Source: Pelagicoccus sp. SDUM812003 | Lineage (GTDB): Bacteria > Verrucomicrobiota > Verrucomicrobiia > Opitutales > Opitutaceae | Length of the DNA stretch: 64,000 bases | Direction: 5' to 3' | Assembly (NCBI RefSeq): GCF_031127815.1 | Contig: NZ_JARXHY010000018.1 | Coordinates: 51,537-115,536 of the forward strand | Part shown: positions 8,827 to 16,935 of the stretch, piece after piece | How the letters are laid out: each line of letters starts with the position of its first letter | How positions within the stretch are numbered: the stretch's first letter is position 1 | Notes under the pieces: model-generated | Seen by the model: only the letters and a program-made list of their open reading frames with translations | What the model was told of the DNA's origin: nothing | Database searches by the model: none | Made by a program: the position numbers and the translations under genes

Positions 8827-9798
8827 CTACCCTCTCTTTTCGGGGCCTACCCAGCCTTCGCTCAGCGGAACCGGCTTTCCAAATATCGGCATGCCATCGT
8901 CTCCCCATTCCAGCTGCTTCACGAAGGTGTGACGGTTCGGATCCCAAAGCGGATCGCCTACGATTTCCGTGTAGGTGCGAGCGTGATACACGAGGAGGTC
9001 CTCGCCGTTTTCGCCCTTGGTGAAGCTGTTGTGCCCGGGACCAAAAACGCTTTCCTCGGGGCGGCTTCCCAAAACCGGTGTGGGAGATTTCGTCCAACTC
9101 TTCGGATCGAGCAGATCCGCGTCCTGATCCGCCCAAAGCAGGCCCATGGCGTAGTTTTCGTCCGTGGCGCTAGCCGAGTAGCTGATGAAGACCTTCCCGT
9201 TCTTCTGCAGAACGGAGGGACCTTCGTTCACCCAGAAGCCGATGATCTCCCAATCCAGTTCCGGCTTGGTCAGCATCACCGGTTCGCCGACGATACGGGT
9301 TGGCGTATCCATCTTTGCGATATACAAGTTTGAGTTCCCTCGAATGCCCGGTCCCTTCTGGGCCCAGAGGTAGTACAACTGATCCTTGTGGTAGAAGGTC
9401 GTCGCATCCAGGCAGAACGTATCGATGCCGGTGTCGATCTGCACGGGCTCGTCCCACTGGCCTTCGATGGGGTTGTCAGCCCCAGTCGAGATAGCGTACA
9501 TGCGATGCTGGAAAAGGTCGTACTTGATCTCGCGACTCGGCGCCGCCGCGAAATAAACGTACCAGCGGCCGTCGTTGAAATGAATCTCGGGAGCCCAGAT
9601 CAGATCCGAGATCGGCCCTTCACTTGGCTTTCGCCAAACCATCTTGGTCTCCGCCTCGGCTAAGCCTTCGATCGTCTTCGATCGACGAAGCTCGATGCCG
9701 TCGTAGGCTGGCACGGAAGCTGTGAAATAGTAGTAGCCATCCGTGTGTTTGTAAATGAACGGATCGGCCCGCTGTTCGATAAGGGGTGCTTTGTACAT
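8827..9798 (-). CDS. Cytoplasmic glycoside hydrolase family 43 protein (exo-arabinofuranosidase-like)
   Basis: 323 residues starting directly with MYKAPLIEQRADPF and no signal peptide, so probably cytoplasmic. The GH43 residues are Asp12 in RADPFIY (base), Asp131 in CLDATTF and Glu192 in WVNEGPS (acid). LIWAPEIHF and VFGPGHNSF are also typical. The pattern resembles subfamily 26, exo-acting 1,5-alpha-L-arabinofuranosidases, though I cannot prove the subfamily by eye. The gene follows the GPH symporter by 31 bases and precedes the secreted GH43 gene, forming a three-gene minus-strand operon. Confidence 0.9.
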   Translation of the reverse strand: MYKAPLIEQRADPFIYKHTDGYYYFTASVPAYDGIELRRSKTIEGLAEAETKMVWRKPSEGPISDLIWAPEIHFNDGRWYVYFAAAPSREIKYDLFQHRMYAISTGADNPIEGQWDEPVQIDTGIDTFCLDATTFYHKDQLYYLWAQKGPGIRGNSNLYIAKMDTPTRIVGEPVMLTKPELDWEIIGFWVNEGPSVLQKNGKVFISYSASATDENYAMGLLWADQDADLLDPKSWTKSPTPVLGSRPEESVFGPGHNSFTKGENGEDLLVYHARTYTEIVGDPLWDPNRHTFVKQLEWGDDGMPIFGKPVPLSEGWVGPEKRG

Positions 9799-9810
9799 CT
9801 CTGGTTTCCT

Positions 9811-9831
9811 CGTATTGACAGTTTCGATACT
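9811..9831. repeat. Imperfect palindrome related to the one at 6588-6608
   Basis: CGTATTGA, five bases, then TCGATACT. It differs from the palindrome at 6588-6608 by one base in the left arm and the last base of the right arm. It lies between the symporter stop and the GH43 start, inside the putative operon, where an internal operator or processing site is possible. This is a weak, comparative call. Confidence 0.25.
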
Positions 9832-11191
9832 AGGCGACGTCAGGGCTTTTGGTTTGAATGACGGAGCTCTCCGCTACCATCTTCTGGTAGAAGCGGTCCG
9901 TGATCTTGTACTTGAAAAGTAGGAATCCAAGGGCGGCATGGAAGGCGCCCGGGATGATGGTGAGCATCAGAGCCAGACCGGTTAGGGTGAATTCGGTCTG
10001 TTGCACGTTAGGCTGGTAGTCGAAGAAGGTCAGCAGCAAGCCACCCGCCAAACCGGCCAGCCCTCCGCCCGCCTTCTGGCAGAACGAGATTCCGCCGAAG
10101 GAAAGACCCGACACCCGCTGGCCATCCTTGATGTGGCCGTAGTCCACCGCTTCGGCGATGGCCGACCAGAACACCGGAGCATGCAAATCGACGACAAAGG
10201 AAAGCAGCACGTAGAGCGTGAAGGCCATCACCACGTCTCCGGGGCCCACCAGGAAGAACATCCCCAAGCTCATCAAGCCCACTAGGATCTGCGACCAGCT
10301 GAAGAGCTTGATCTTGCAGAAGCGCTTGGTGATCCAAGTGGACGCGACCATCGAAACGATGGATGCCGCGATGCCGGAGCTGGTGAACATCGACGCCATG
10401 GCGGCATCGCCGCCGAGGTAGTACTTCGCGTAATAAAGCGCCACGCTGCCTCTGATAGCGTAGCCAAAGGTGCCGAGCAAGCAGCAGCCTGCCAGCACCA
10501 GCCACTGGTCGTTCTTGAGCAAGTACTTGATCTGGGTGCCCAGCGGCTGAGGGTTCACCTTGTGCTCCACGCGCTCGCGGGTCGTGCCGTAGCAGAACCA
10601 GAGCAGCAGCACGCCGATGCCCGACATCAAGCCCATGGCGAACATGTAGCCTTCCTGCAGATCCTCTCCGCCCCACCACTCGGCCAGCACCGGCACCGAC
10701 GCCACGATGACCACGTTGGCGATCTTGGCGAAAAACATGCGGTAGCCGTTGGCGGACAAGCGCTCCTGAGGATCCGAGGTCAAAACGCCGATGTAGGAAA
10801 TGTAGGGGATGGCGACGCCGGTGAACATCAAGGTGGCGAAAAGGTACGTCGCATAGGCCCAGATCAGCTTGGCGTTGTAGTCCATGTCCGGCGTGGTGAA
10901 GAGCAGGGCCATGGACAAGCCGTAAGGCAGCGCGAGGTAGGCGAAGTAAGGGCGGAAGCGGCCCTTCTTCGATTTGAAGCGGTCCGTGATCAGCCCCATC
11001 ATCGGATCGGTGAAGGCGTCGACGAATCTGGCCACCAAGAACAGGATACCCATGTGAGTCGGATTCAGCCCGAAAATGTCCGTGTAGAAAAAGGAGATCA
11101 GGTAGAAAAGGGCGGCGACCATGACATTGATCGACATGTCGCCGGCGCCGAAACCGACCTTTTCCAATACGCTAAGCTTACGAGTATTCAT
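9830..11191 (-). CDS. GPH family sugar:cation symporter (MFS)
   Basis: 453 residues with about twelve membrane segments. The GPH (glycoside-pentoside-hexuronide) signatures are present: KVGFGAGDMSINV at the start, RFVDAFTDPMMGLITDR near 53-69, and KKGRFRPYF near 75. These match the MelB/XynP group, which imports sugars with Na+ or H+. The gene is the first of a minus-strand operon with two GH43 enzymes, so the likely cargo is arabinose or short arabino-oligosaccharides. Family is certain; cargo is inferred from context. Confidence 0.92.
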   Translation of the reverse strand: MNTRKLSVLEKVGFGAGDMSINVMVAALFYLISFFYTDIFGLNPTHMGILFLVARFVDAFTDPMMGLITDRFKSKKGRFRPYFAYLALPYGLSMALLFTTPDMDYNAKLIWAYATYLFATLMFTGVAIPYISYIGVLTSDPQERLSANGYRMFFAKIANVVIVASVPVLAEWWGGEDLQEGYMFAMGLMSGIGVLLLWFCYGTTRERVEHKVNPQPLGTQIKYLLKNDQWLVLAGCCLLGTFGYAIRGSVALYYAKYYLGGDAAMASMFTSSGIAASIVSMVASTWITKRFCKIKLFSWSQILVGLMSLGMFFLVGPGDVVMAFTLYVLLSFVVDLHAPVFWSAIAEAVDYGHIKDGQRVSGLSFGGISFCQKAGGGLAGLAGGLLLTFFDYQPNVQQTEFTLTGLALMLTIIPGAFHAALGFLLFKYKITDRFYQKMVAESSVIQTKSPDVA

Positions 11192-11407
11192 CTGTTATGG
11201 GGTACGCGGGTGAGCAAATCCGTCTCGGATTCGGACCCGGGTCTAAAACTAATTTGGGAGGGAGCAAGAGCGTAGGCTCTCGTGAGAGGTTATGCGCCTT
11301 CCTCACGTCAAAACCCGCCAAAGATTCTACCCGCCCAGCGGGGTAGACGTTGAAGCGCAGCCTTTCTCCCCGCGATTCGCGGAAACGCCAACCAAGCGGG
11401 GCGCCGC
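11192..11407. other. Intergenic region between symporter and kinase genes
   Basis: This 216-base gap must hold the promoter of the symporter-GH43 operon and the 3' end of the kinase transcript, since both genes are on the minus strand. I see no strong terminator and no clear -35/-10 pair. Confidence 0.4.
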
Positions 11408-13627
11408 CTATCGCACCGGGTGTCGAACCCCTACGTCGAGCAAGGCCTGGGCTTCGGTGAGCAGCACCTTGGCGAACGCCCAGTCGAACCAGAAGCCCAT
11501 CACCGGGGAGCCTCGGCCCACGATCGAGCTCGCCTTGTCCTCGAACAGGTTTTCCGCCTGGCTGAGCGTCAGCAGCGCCTCGTCGAAACGCCCCATTCGA
11601 TGAAGGGCCATGGCCAAGGTCGCTTGAGCAGTCGTGGTGCGCGGGGCGTTGTCCTGGGTATACTCCAGACACATGCGGGCGTACTCCGCGGCCCCGGCGA
11701 AATTGCCTTGTCGATACTGGTAGATGGCGAGCGACATGGACCGCCACGCCGCCTGAAACCAGTCCCCGGCGGCATCCGCCTCCAGACGGGCCTCCTCGGT
11801 CAGACGGGCCAACGGCTCCAAGGAGCGGATCAGCTCCTCGTTGGCCGGCGTCAGCAAGGCTACCTTCACGATGCGGTCGGCGAAGGGGCTTTTCATGCTA
11901 ACGAAGCGCTCGATGGCTTGCCGACGAAAGCGTTCGTAGCCTTGAAAATCGGCGGCCTCGATGAACGCCGGACCGATTTCCAGATAATCCAGACTGGAGA
12001 CGTCCGGCCCTTCGAAGGTGTTGACCTCCAACAAAACCTCGAAGCGCTGCACCGCTTTCTTCCAGCGTTCGTTGAGAGCGTGCCACTCGCCGAGGGCTCG
12101 AAACACCGCCGCGCCCTCCACCGAGGCGTCGGTCAGCTCCACGTCCTGCAGCAAGGTGTCCGCCTCGGCGAACCGCTCCTGGCTGATCAGAAACGCCGCT
12201 TGCGTCAGGCGCTCGCGCAGCTCCGCTTCATGGCGCAAGCGCACCTGCTGCTGCTCGGCCTCCACCGCTCGCTCGCGGGCGTCGCGCTCCTTTACGAAGA
12301 GCCAGGTCGAGAGACCGATGCCGAACAGCAAGACCGCCGCCACCGCCCCGCCTGCGGCGAAAGCTCCGCGGTTGCGGCGCACCAACTTGCGAAAACGGTA
12401 TAGCGGGCCGGGCGTGTGGGCGATCACCGGCTCGCTCGCCAAGTGCCGCTGCACGTCCATGGCCAAGGAGTTCGCCGTCTCGTAGCGGTGACGCCGGTCT
12501 TTCTCCAAGGCCTTCATGGCGATGCAATCCAAGTCGCCGCGCAGAGTATTGGCGTATCCCAGCCGCGCCGCCTTGCGGGCGTCCGCCACCGCCTGCTGCT
12601 GCTCCGCATCAAACGAGCTGAAGCGCGCCGAAGGCTTGGGAGGGATGGACTCCCTCAGGATGCGCCGGAGCTCGCCCAGGCCGCCAGAGACCAAGGCATC
12701 TCCATCGAAGGGAGTCTGCCCGGTGAGCAGCTCGTAGAGCAGCACGCCCAAACTGTAAATGTCGCTGCGCGTGTCCACATCCAGACCGCCCATTTCCACC
12801 TGCTCCGGGCTGATGTAGGCCGGCGTGCCGAGCAATTGCTCCTGCGAGCTGGTGCCGAGCAGCTCGCTCAGACCCGCCTCGGTCGCCTTGGCGATGCCGA
12901 AATCGATCACCTTAGGAAGCGGCACCCCATCATGCTGGGAAACGATGATGTTGGCCGGCTTGATGTCGCCGTGGATGATGCCCTTCTGGTGGGCATGCTG
13001 GATGGCGTGGCAGACCTGGCAAAAGAGATTCAGACGCTGCACCAGCCCCAGTCGGTTGCGGTCGCAGAATTCCGTCAGGCGCATTCCGCGCACGTGCTCC
13101 ATCACGAAATAAGGGGCGCCCTGCTTGGTGGTGCCTGCGTCGAACACGCGAGCGATATTGGGATGGTCCATGATGGCCAAGGCCTGTCGCTCCGCTTCGA
13201 AACGGGAAACCACTCGCTCGGTCTCCATGCCCAGTCGGATGATCTTCAGGGCGACCACCCGCCGCACCGGCTCCTCCTGTTCGGCCAGGTAGACCACTCC
13301 GCAGCCGCCGTCGCCCAGTCGCTGCAACAATCGGTACCGGCCTATCTTCGCTCCGATGGATTCCTCGTCCAAGGGATCGGAATTGATGCTCTTGAACGCC
13401 TCGCTCGAGCTGATGAATTGGGCTCCGTCTTCGAAAAACTGCTCCGCGTCGTCGCTGGATTTGAGCAAGGCCTCCAAGCGAGCCCGCATCTTCAGGTCCT
13501 CCCGGCACTCCTGATCCAGATACCGAGCCCTCTCAGTTGGGTCGCTCATCTGGCGGGCCGTATCGAACAGGTCCTCTTCTCGCTGGTCAGCTGATCGCAT
13601 CGATTCGTTCTCTTCCTTCTCGGGCAA
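11408..13627 (-). CDS. Membrane-anchored Hanks-type Ser/Thr protein kinase with helical-repeat sensor region
   Basis: 739 residues. A short N-terminal region (to ~95) precedes the kinase domain: glycine loop LGDGGCGVVY (105-113), Lys128 in VALK, Glu in the C helix, HGDIKP with catalytic Asp221, DFG at 242-244, and GTPAYISPEQ. The usual arginine of HRD is replaced by glycine (Gly220), so this is a non-RD kinase that may not need activation-loop phosphorylation. A single membrane helix lies near 417-438, followed by a short coiled coil and alpha-helical, TPR-like repeats to the C-terminus. It is 33 bases downstream of an ECF sigma gene on the same strand, an arrangement common in Planctomycetes and Verrucomicrobia. 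An internal ATG at 13600 is an alternative start. Confidence 0.92.
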   Translation of the reverse strand: MPEKEENESMRSADQREEDLFDTARQMSDPTERARYLDQECREDLKMRARLEALLKSSDDAEQFFEDGAQFISSSEAFKSINSDPLDEESIGAKIGRYRLLQRLGDGGCGVVYLAEQEEPVRRVVALKIIRLGMETERVVSRFEAERQALAIMDHPNIARVFDAGTTKQGAPYFVMEHVRGMRLTEFCDRNRLGLVQRLNLFCQVCHAIQHAHQKGIIHGDIKPANIIVSQHDGVPLPKVIDFGIAKATEAGLSELLGTSSQEQLLGTPAYISPEQVEMGGLDVDTRSDIYSLGVLLYELLTGQTPFDGDALVSGGLGELRRILRESIPPKPSARFSSFDAEQQQAVADARKAARLGYANTLRGDLDCIAMKALEKDRRHRYETANSLAMDVQRHLASEPVIAHTPGPLYRFRKLVRRNRGAFAAGGAVAAVLLFGIGLSTWLFVKERDARERAVEAEQQQVRLRHEAELRERLTQAAFLISQERFAEADTLLQDVELTDASVEGAAVFRALGEWHALNERWKKAVQRFEVLLEVNTFEGPDVSSLDYLEIGPAFIEAADFQGYERFRRQAIERFVSMKSPFADRIVKVALLTPANEELIRSLEPLARLTEEARLEADAAGDWFQAAWRSMSLAIYQYRQGNFAGAAEYARMCLEYTQDNAPRTTTAQATLAMALHRMGRFDEALLTLSQAENLFEDKASSIVGRGSPVMGFWFDWAFAKVLLTEAQALLDVGVRHPVR

Positions 13628-13660
13628 AACCTAAAACGCGTTGGCGGCTGCGAGCGAGGG

Positions 13661-14332
13661 CTAGCGCAAACTCTGGATTTCCGTGAAGAGCCAGGACTTG
13701 GCGTAGGCCCAATGACGCTCCACCGAACGCTCGCTGATTCCCAGCGCTTCGGCGACTTCCTGATGGGTGCTGCCACCGAAGAACTTCAGCAGCACTACCT
13801 TGGCCTTCAAAGGATCGCTCATCTCGAGCTTTTCCAAGGCTTCGTTTATCAGCAGCAGCTTTTCCTCCGGAGCGCTGCTGGCGATCTCCACCGAATCGAA
13901 GTCCACCTTGACCTGCTTGCCGCCGCGCTTGAGACGGGTCTTTCGTCGGGCGCTCTCGATGAGAATCCGACGCATGGCCCGGGCTGCCGCCCCGAAAAAA
14001 TGGGCCCGGTTTTCCCAACGCTGCTGGCTGTCCCCCACGATGCGCATCCAGGCTTCGTGCACCAAAGCGGTCGGCTGCAAGGTGTGGTCCGGCCCTTCGC
14101 GCGACATGCGGGAGGCGGCATGACGGCGCAGCTCGTCGTAGACCAGCGGCAGCAGCTCGTCCGCCGCCTGCTCGTCCCCATCGCACAAGGCGTTCAGACA
14201 AAGGGTGATGTCCGAGGAGTTCGGCTTCTTCAATCCCTTGCCTCCGGAAACGGGATCCGGGGGTCTGGGTTCGAAGGAAAAGGTGAATCTACGGGTTTTC
14301 GAAGCCTCTGGGGTAGAGCGAGGTTCCTTCAT
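13661..14332 (-). CDS. ECF-type RNA polymerase sigma factor (Sigma70_ECF family)
   Basis: 223 residues. Region 2 includes ADELLPLVYDELRRHAASRM, TALVHEAWMRI and NRAHFFGAAARAMRRIL, the signatures of the ECF group widespread in Planctomycetes and Verrucomicrobia. Region 4 holds the helix-turn-helix THQEVAEALGISERSVERHWA. The first ~45 residues are variable, and a later start is possible. It directly precedes the Ser/Thr kinase gene, so the kinase probably controls this sigma factor by phosphorylation or complex formation. Its ATG overlaps the stop of a doubtful upstream reading frame (ATGA). Confidence 0.9.
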   Translation of the reverse strand: MKEPRSTPEASKTRRFTFSFEPRPPDPVSGGKGLKKPNSSDITLCLNALCDGDEQAADELLPLVYDELRRHAASRMSREGPDHTLQPTALVHEAWMRIVGDSQQRWENRAHFFGAAARAMRRILIESARRKTRLKRGGKQVKVDFDSVEIASSAPEEKLLLINEALEKLEMSDPLKAKVVLLKFFGGSTHQEVAEALGISERSVERHWAYAKSWLFTEIQSLR

Positions 14333-14877
14333 AGGACGTGTAGCGATGTTAGGTTTGGTGACGCCGAATGGACCAGCGAGGGCGCGTCTTCTGGCTCTTC
14401 GCCGGAAGCGTCAGTACAGATAAACCCTGTATCGGAGTCGATATTCCGCAACCCATAAGTCGTAATTGCGGTGTAAATTAGCTGTCTTGAAGGAGCAAAG
14501 CGGGCCCGGGAACCCGCCCGCAAATCGGTCCTCTCTCCAGAAATCGCAATATCACCAAGGCGTCGCTGTCGCCCGGCATCGATAAGCGCAAGCTCGCTCG
14601 CTACTTTACTACCCCATAGTACGAGTCTTGTTGGAGAGAGAACCGAAGATGCAGGCGACCGGACCCCATCGTCCTGGTCCCATAAAATCGCTTCGCATCC
14701 CGAATCGCATGGAAAATGAACATTTGACACCGACGCCCCCACTGGGAACGACGCTGCCAGCCGAGTCGGCTCGGCCCCGGTACCGGTATGGAGAGGAAGC
14801 CCAGTTGTCAGGTACACGAACGCGACAAGCCACAACCGGCTAGCGCGTCTGCTAAACTGGAACCGAGAACCGTCCAT
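14329..14877 (-). CDS. Doubtful hypothetical protein overlapping the ECF sigma start
   Basis: 182 residues from the ATG at 14877. The N-terminus (SRLWLVAFVYLTTGLPL) could be a signal or membrane segment; the rest matches nothing I know. Its TGA overlaps the sigma ATG as ATGA, which is the usual layout of translational coupling and the main reason to list it. Against it, third-position GC is visibly lower than in neighbouring genes and the frame lies in the only long gap of this area. It may be non-coding leader DNA. Confidence 0.25.
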   Translation of the reverse strand: MDGSRFQFSRRASRLWLVAFVYLTTGLPLHTGTGAEPTRLAASFPVGASVSNVHFPCDSGCEAILWDQDDGVRSPASSVLSPTRLVLWGSKVASELALIDAGRQRRLGDIAISGERTDLRAGSRARFAPSRQLIYTAITTYGLRNIDSDTGFICTDASGEEPEDAPSLVHSASPNLTSLHVL

Positions 14878-14921
14878 AAGGGGTACGCCATGCAATGCGC
14901 CAGCCTCCCGCCACACCCGCC

Positions 14922-14986
14922 AAAAAAAAAGTGGAAAAAACGCGGAGCCGCCCCGCAACCGGCGGTTCGCGCCTCTTTTTCTCCAC
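14922..14986. terminator. Strong hairpin with flanking A- and T-runs upstream of the CDF gene
   Basis: The core stem CGCGGAGCCGCC (14941-14952) pairs with GGCGGTTCGCG (14961-14971). An outer stem GTGGAAAAA pairs with TTTTTCTCCAC. Nine A residues precede it and five T residues follow, so it can terminate in both directions. No gene ends nearby on either strand: the CDF gene starts 46 bases downstream and the sigma operon points away. It may therefore be a leader attenuator for the CDF gene. Confidence 0.6.
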
Positions 14987-15031
14987 TCCCGACTCGCCGA
15001 GCGACCGGAAGCGCCTATTCATAGGAACCGA

Positions 15032-15913
15032 GTGAACGATCAGCCCCGCGACAAGTTCGGCGCCGTCAGCGCAATCTCAAACCTCGCCTTCGCCAGCGGC
15101 AAGCTGCTGGTCGGGTTCGCGGGAAATTCCTACGCCCTCATCGCGGACGGATTCGAGTCCATCGCCGACGTCTTCTCCTCCATCGTGGTCTGGAACGGGC
15201 TGCGCGTCGCCGACAAGGCCCCTGACGCCGAGCACCCCTATGGCCACGGCAAGGCGGAATCCATCGCCGGCCTGGTGGCCGCCTGCGCCTTGGTGGTTTC
15301 CGCCATCGTCATCGGGGTCAACGCCATCCAGGAAATCCTGCACCCGCACCATGCCCCATCGACTTTCGTGGTGCCCGCCTTGCTGATCATCATCGCAGGC
15401 AAGGAAGCCCTCTTCCGATGGCTCATCAAAGCCAGCCTTTCCAGCGACAGTCCCGCCTTGCGCATCGAAGCCTGGCACCACCGCATGGACTCCCTCACGT
15501 CGATCGGCGTGCTGATCGGAGTCTGCATCGCCACCTTCGCCGGAGAGGGCTACGAAGTGGCGGACGACATCGCAGCCCTTCTGGTAAGCGGCCTTATCGT
15601 ATTCAACGCCTATCGCCTGGCCCGCCCCTCCCTGGACGAGTTGCTGGATCGAGACGTCAGCCACACCCTTTCCGACCAAATCGAACAAACCGCCTCCGAC
15701 ACCCCGGGCGTAGTGCGACTCGAGTCGCTGCAAGTTCGCAAGAGCGGCTCCCAGCATCTGGTGGACGTGCATCTGGAGGTGGACGGAAACCTCACCGTCA
15801 CCGAAGGCCACGCCATCGCCCACCGCCTCAAGGACCGCTTGCTGGAAAATCAGGACCTGCGCATCAGCCATGTCATGACCCATGTCGAACCCTCCGATCG
15901 CCCTCGTCTATAG
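15032..15913 (+). CDS. Cation diffusion facilitator (CDF) family metal exporter
   Basis: 293 residues, GTG start with AGGA five bases upstream. About six membrane segments are followed by a cytoplasmic C-terminal domain (about 200-293). The metal site reads Glu42-x3-Asp46 in helix 2 and His149-x3-Asp153 in helix 5 (HHRMDS); HPYGHGKAE near 68-76 is the conserved loop. Family members export Zn, Fe, Mn, Co or Cd in exchange for protons. Glutamate replaces the usual first aspartate of helix 2. The hairpin upstream suggests transcript-level control, perhaps by metal. Confidence 0.9.
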   Translation: MNDQPRDKFGAVSAISNLAFASGKLLVGFAGNSYALIADGFESIADVFSSIVVWNGLRVADKAPDAEHPYGHGKAESIAGLVAACALVVSAIVIGVNAIQEILHPHHAPSTFVVPALLIIIAGKEALFRWLIKASLSSDSPALRIEAWHHRMDSLTSIGVLIGVCIATFAGEGYEVADDIAALLVSGLIVFNAYRLARPSLDELLDRDVSHTLSDQIEQTASDTPGVVRLESLQVRKSGSQHLVDVHLEVDGNLTVTEGHAIAHRLKDRLLENQDLRISHVMTHVEPSDRPRL

Positions 15914-15983
15914 CCCAGAGGACAGGAATGGAAAAAAGACCCGCTCGCGTCACAGGCGCCGGCCTTGCTTCGTCTCCAATTCA

Positions 15984-16910
15984 GTGAAAGCGAAAACCCA
16001 TTCGACCCCTCGAGCCCATCAAAGCCCATTCGCTCGGGAGAACTCCCGCGCCGCCACCTTCGAAAGCTATCGAGCCCTTCTGCAAGGCATCGCCTACCGC
16101 ATGCTCGGATCCGTGGCCGAGGCGGAGGACATCGTGCAGGAAACCTACCTGAAATGGGATCAGACCGATACCCAAACCATCGCCAATGCGCGCGCTTGGC
16201 TGGTCACGGTCTGCAGCCGCCTCTCCATCGATCGCCTAAAAAGCGCCCGAGCCCGCCGCGAACGCTACGTCGGTCCCTGGCTTCCCGAGCCGCTGCTGGT
16301 CGAGGAAAGCAGCCCGGCGGACCAACTGGCCATCGACGACTCCGTTTCCACCGCCTTGCTCTACACCTTGGAACGCTTGAGCCCGGCGGAACGTGCCGCC
16401 TTTCTGCTGCACGACGTATTTTCCTATGGATACGAAGAGATCGCATCCATCCTGGACAAAACACCAGCCGCCTGTCGCAAGCTGGTATCCCGGGCTCGGG
16501 CCGCCGCTCGCGAGAGAAAGCCGAAATTCGAAACCGACCCTCAGCTGCACCGCCGTCTCATGGAGAGCTTCCTCGATGCGGCCCGCCAAGGCGACCTCGC
16601 CGCCCTGGAATCCCTGCTCGCCCAAGACGCTACCTTGGTATCCGACGGAGGCGGAAAAGCCTTCGCCGCAAGAAAGGTCCTGCAAGGCGTCGCCATCATC
16701 TCGAAGTTCTTCGTCACCACCAGCAAGCAGGCGGCCCAATCCGGAAACGTCTATGCCCATCGGCCCACGTGGTACAATGGGGCTCCAGGGCTGATAATCT
16801 ACGAAAACGAAATACCTGTGTCCGCCATCAACATCCACGTGTCTGAAAATCGGATACAAGGATTCTTCATTCATCGCAACCCGGACAAGCTCGCCACCTT
16901 CGCCAGGTAG
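15984..16910 (+). CDS. ECF41-type RNA polymerase sigma factor with SnoaL-like C-terminal domain
   Basis: 308 residues from the GTG at 15984; the frame is open from an ATG at 15882, which overlaps the CDF gene by 32 bases, so the start is uncertain. Region 2 has FESYRALLQGIAYRMLGS and AEAEDIVQETYLKW. The linker has the WLPEP motif (residues 99-103), region 4 follows, and the C-terminal SnoaL-like domain has DGGGK (221-225) and NPDKL near the end. These three motifs together define group ECF41, whose C-terminal extension controls the sigma factor in cis. No COE-type oxidoreductase gene, the usual ECF41 partner, is adjacent. Confidence 0.92.
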   Translation: MKAKTHSTPRAHQSPFARENSRAATFESYRALLQGIAYRMLGSVAEAEDIVQETYLKWDQTDTQTIANARAWLVTVCSRLSIDRLKSARARRERYVGPWLPEPLLVEESSPADQLAIDDSVSTALLYTLERLSPAERAAFLLHDVFSYGYEEIASILDKTPAACRKLVSRARAAARERKPKFETDPQLHRRLMESFLDAARQGDLAALESLLAQDATLVSDGGGKAFAARKVLQGVAIISKFFVTTSKQAAQSGNVYAHRPTWYNGAPGLIIYENEIPVSAINIHVSENRIQGFFIHRNPDKLATFAR

Positions 16911-16935
16911 GGCGCGACCGCCGAGCGCGCCGCAG

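Noticed and set aside
14560..15031. czcD (NiCo) or yybP-ykoY riboswitch upstream of the CDF gene
   Set aside because: I looked for the conserved G-rich and A-rich core elements of both and did not find them; only the hairpin is supported.
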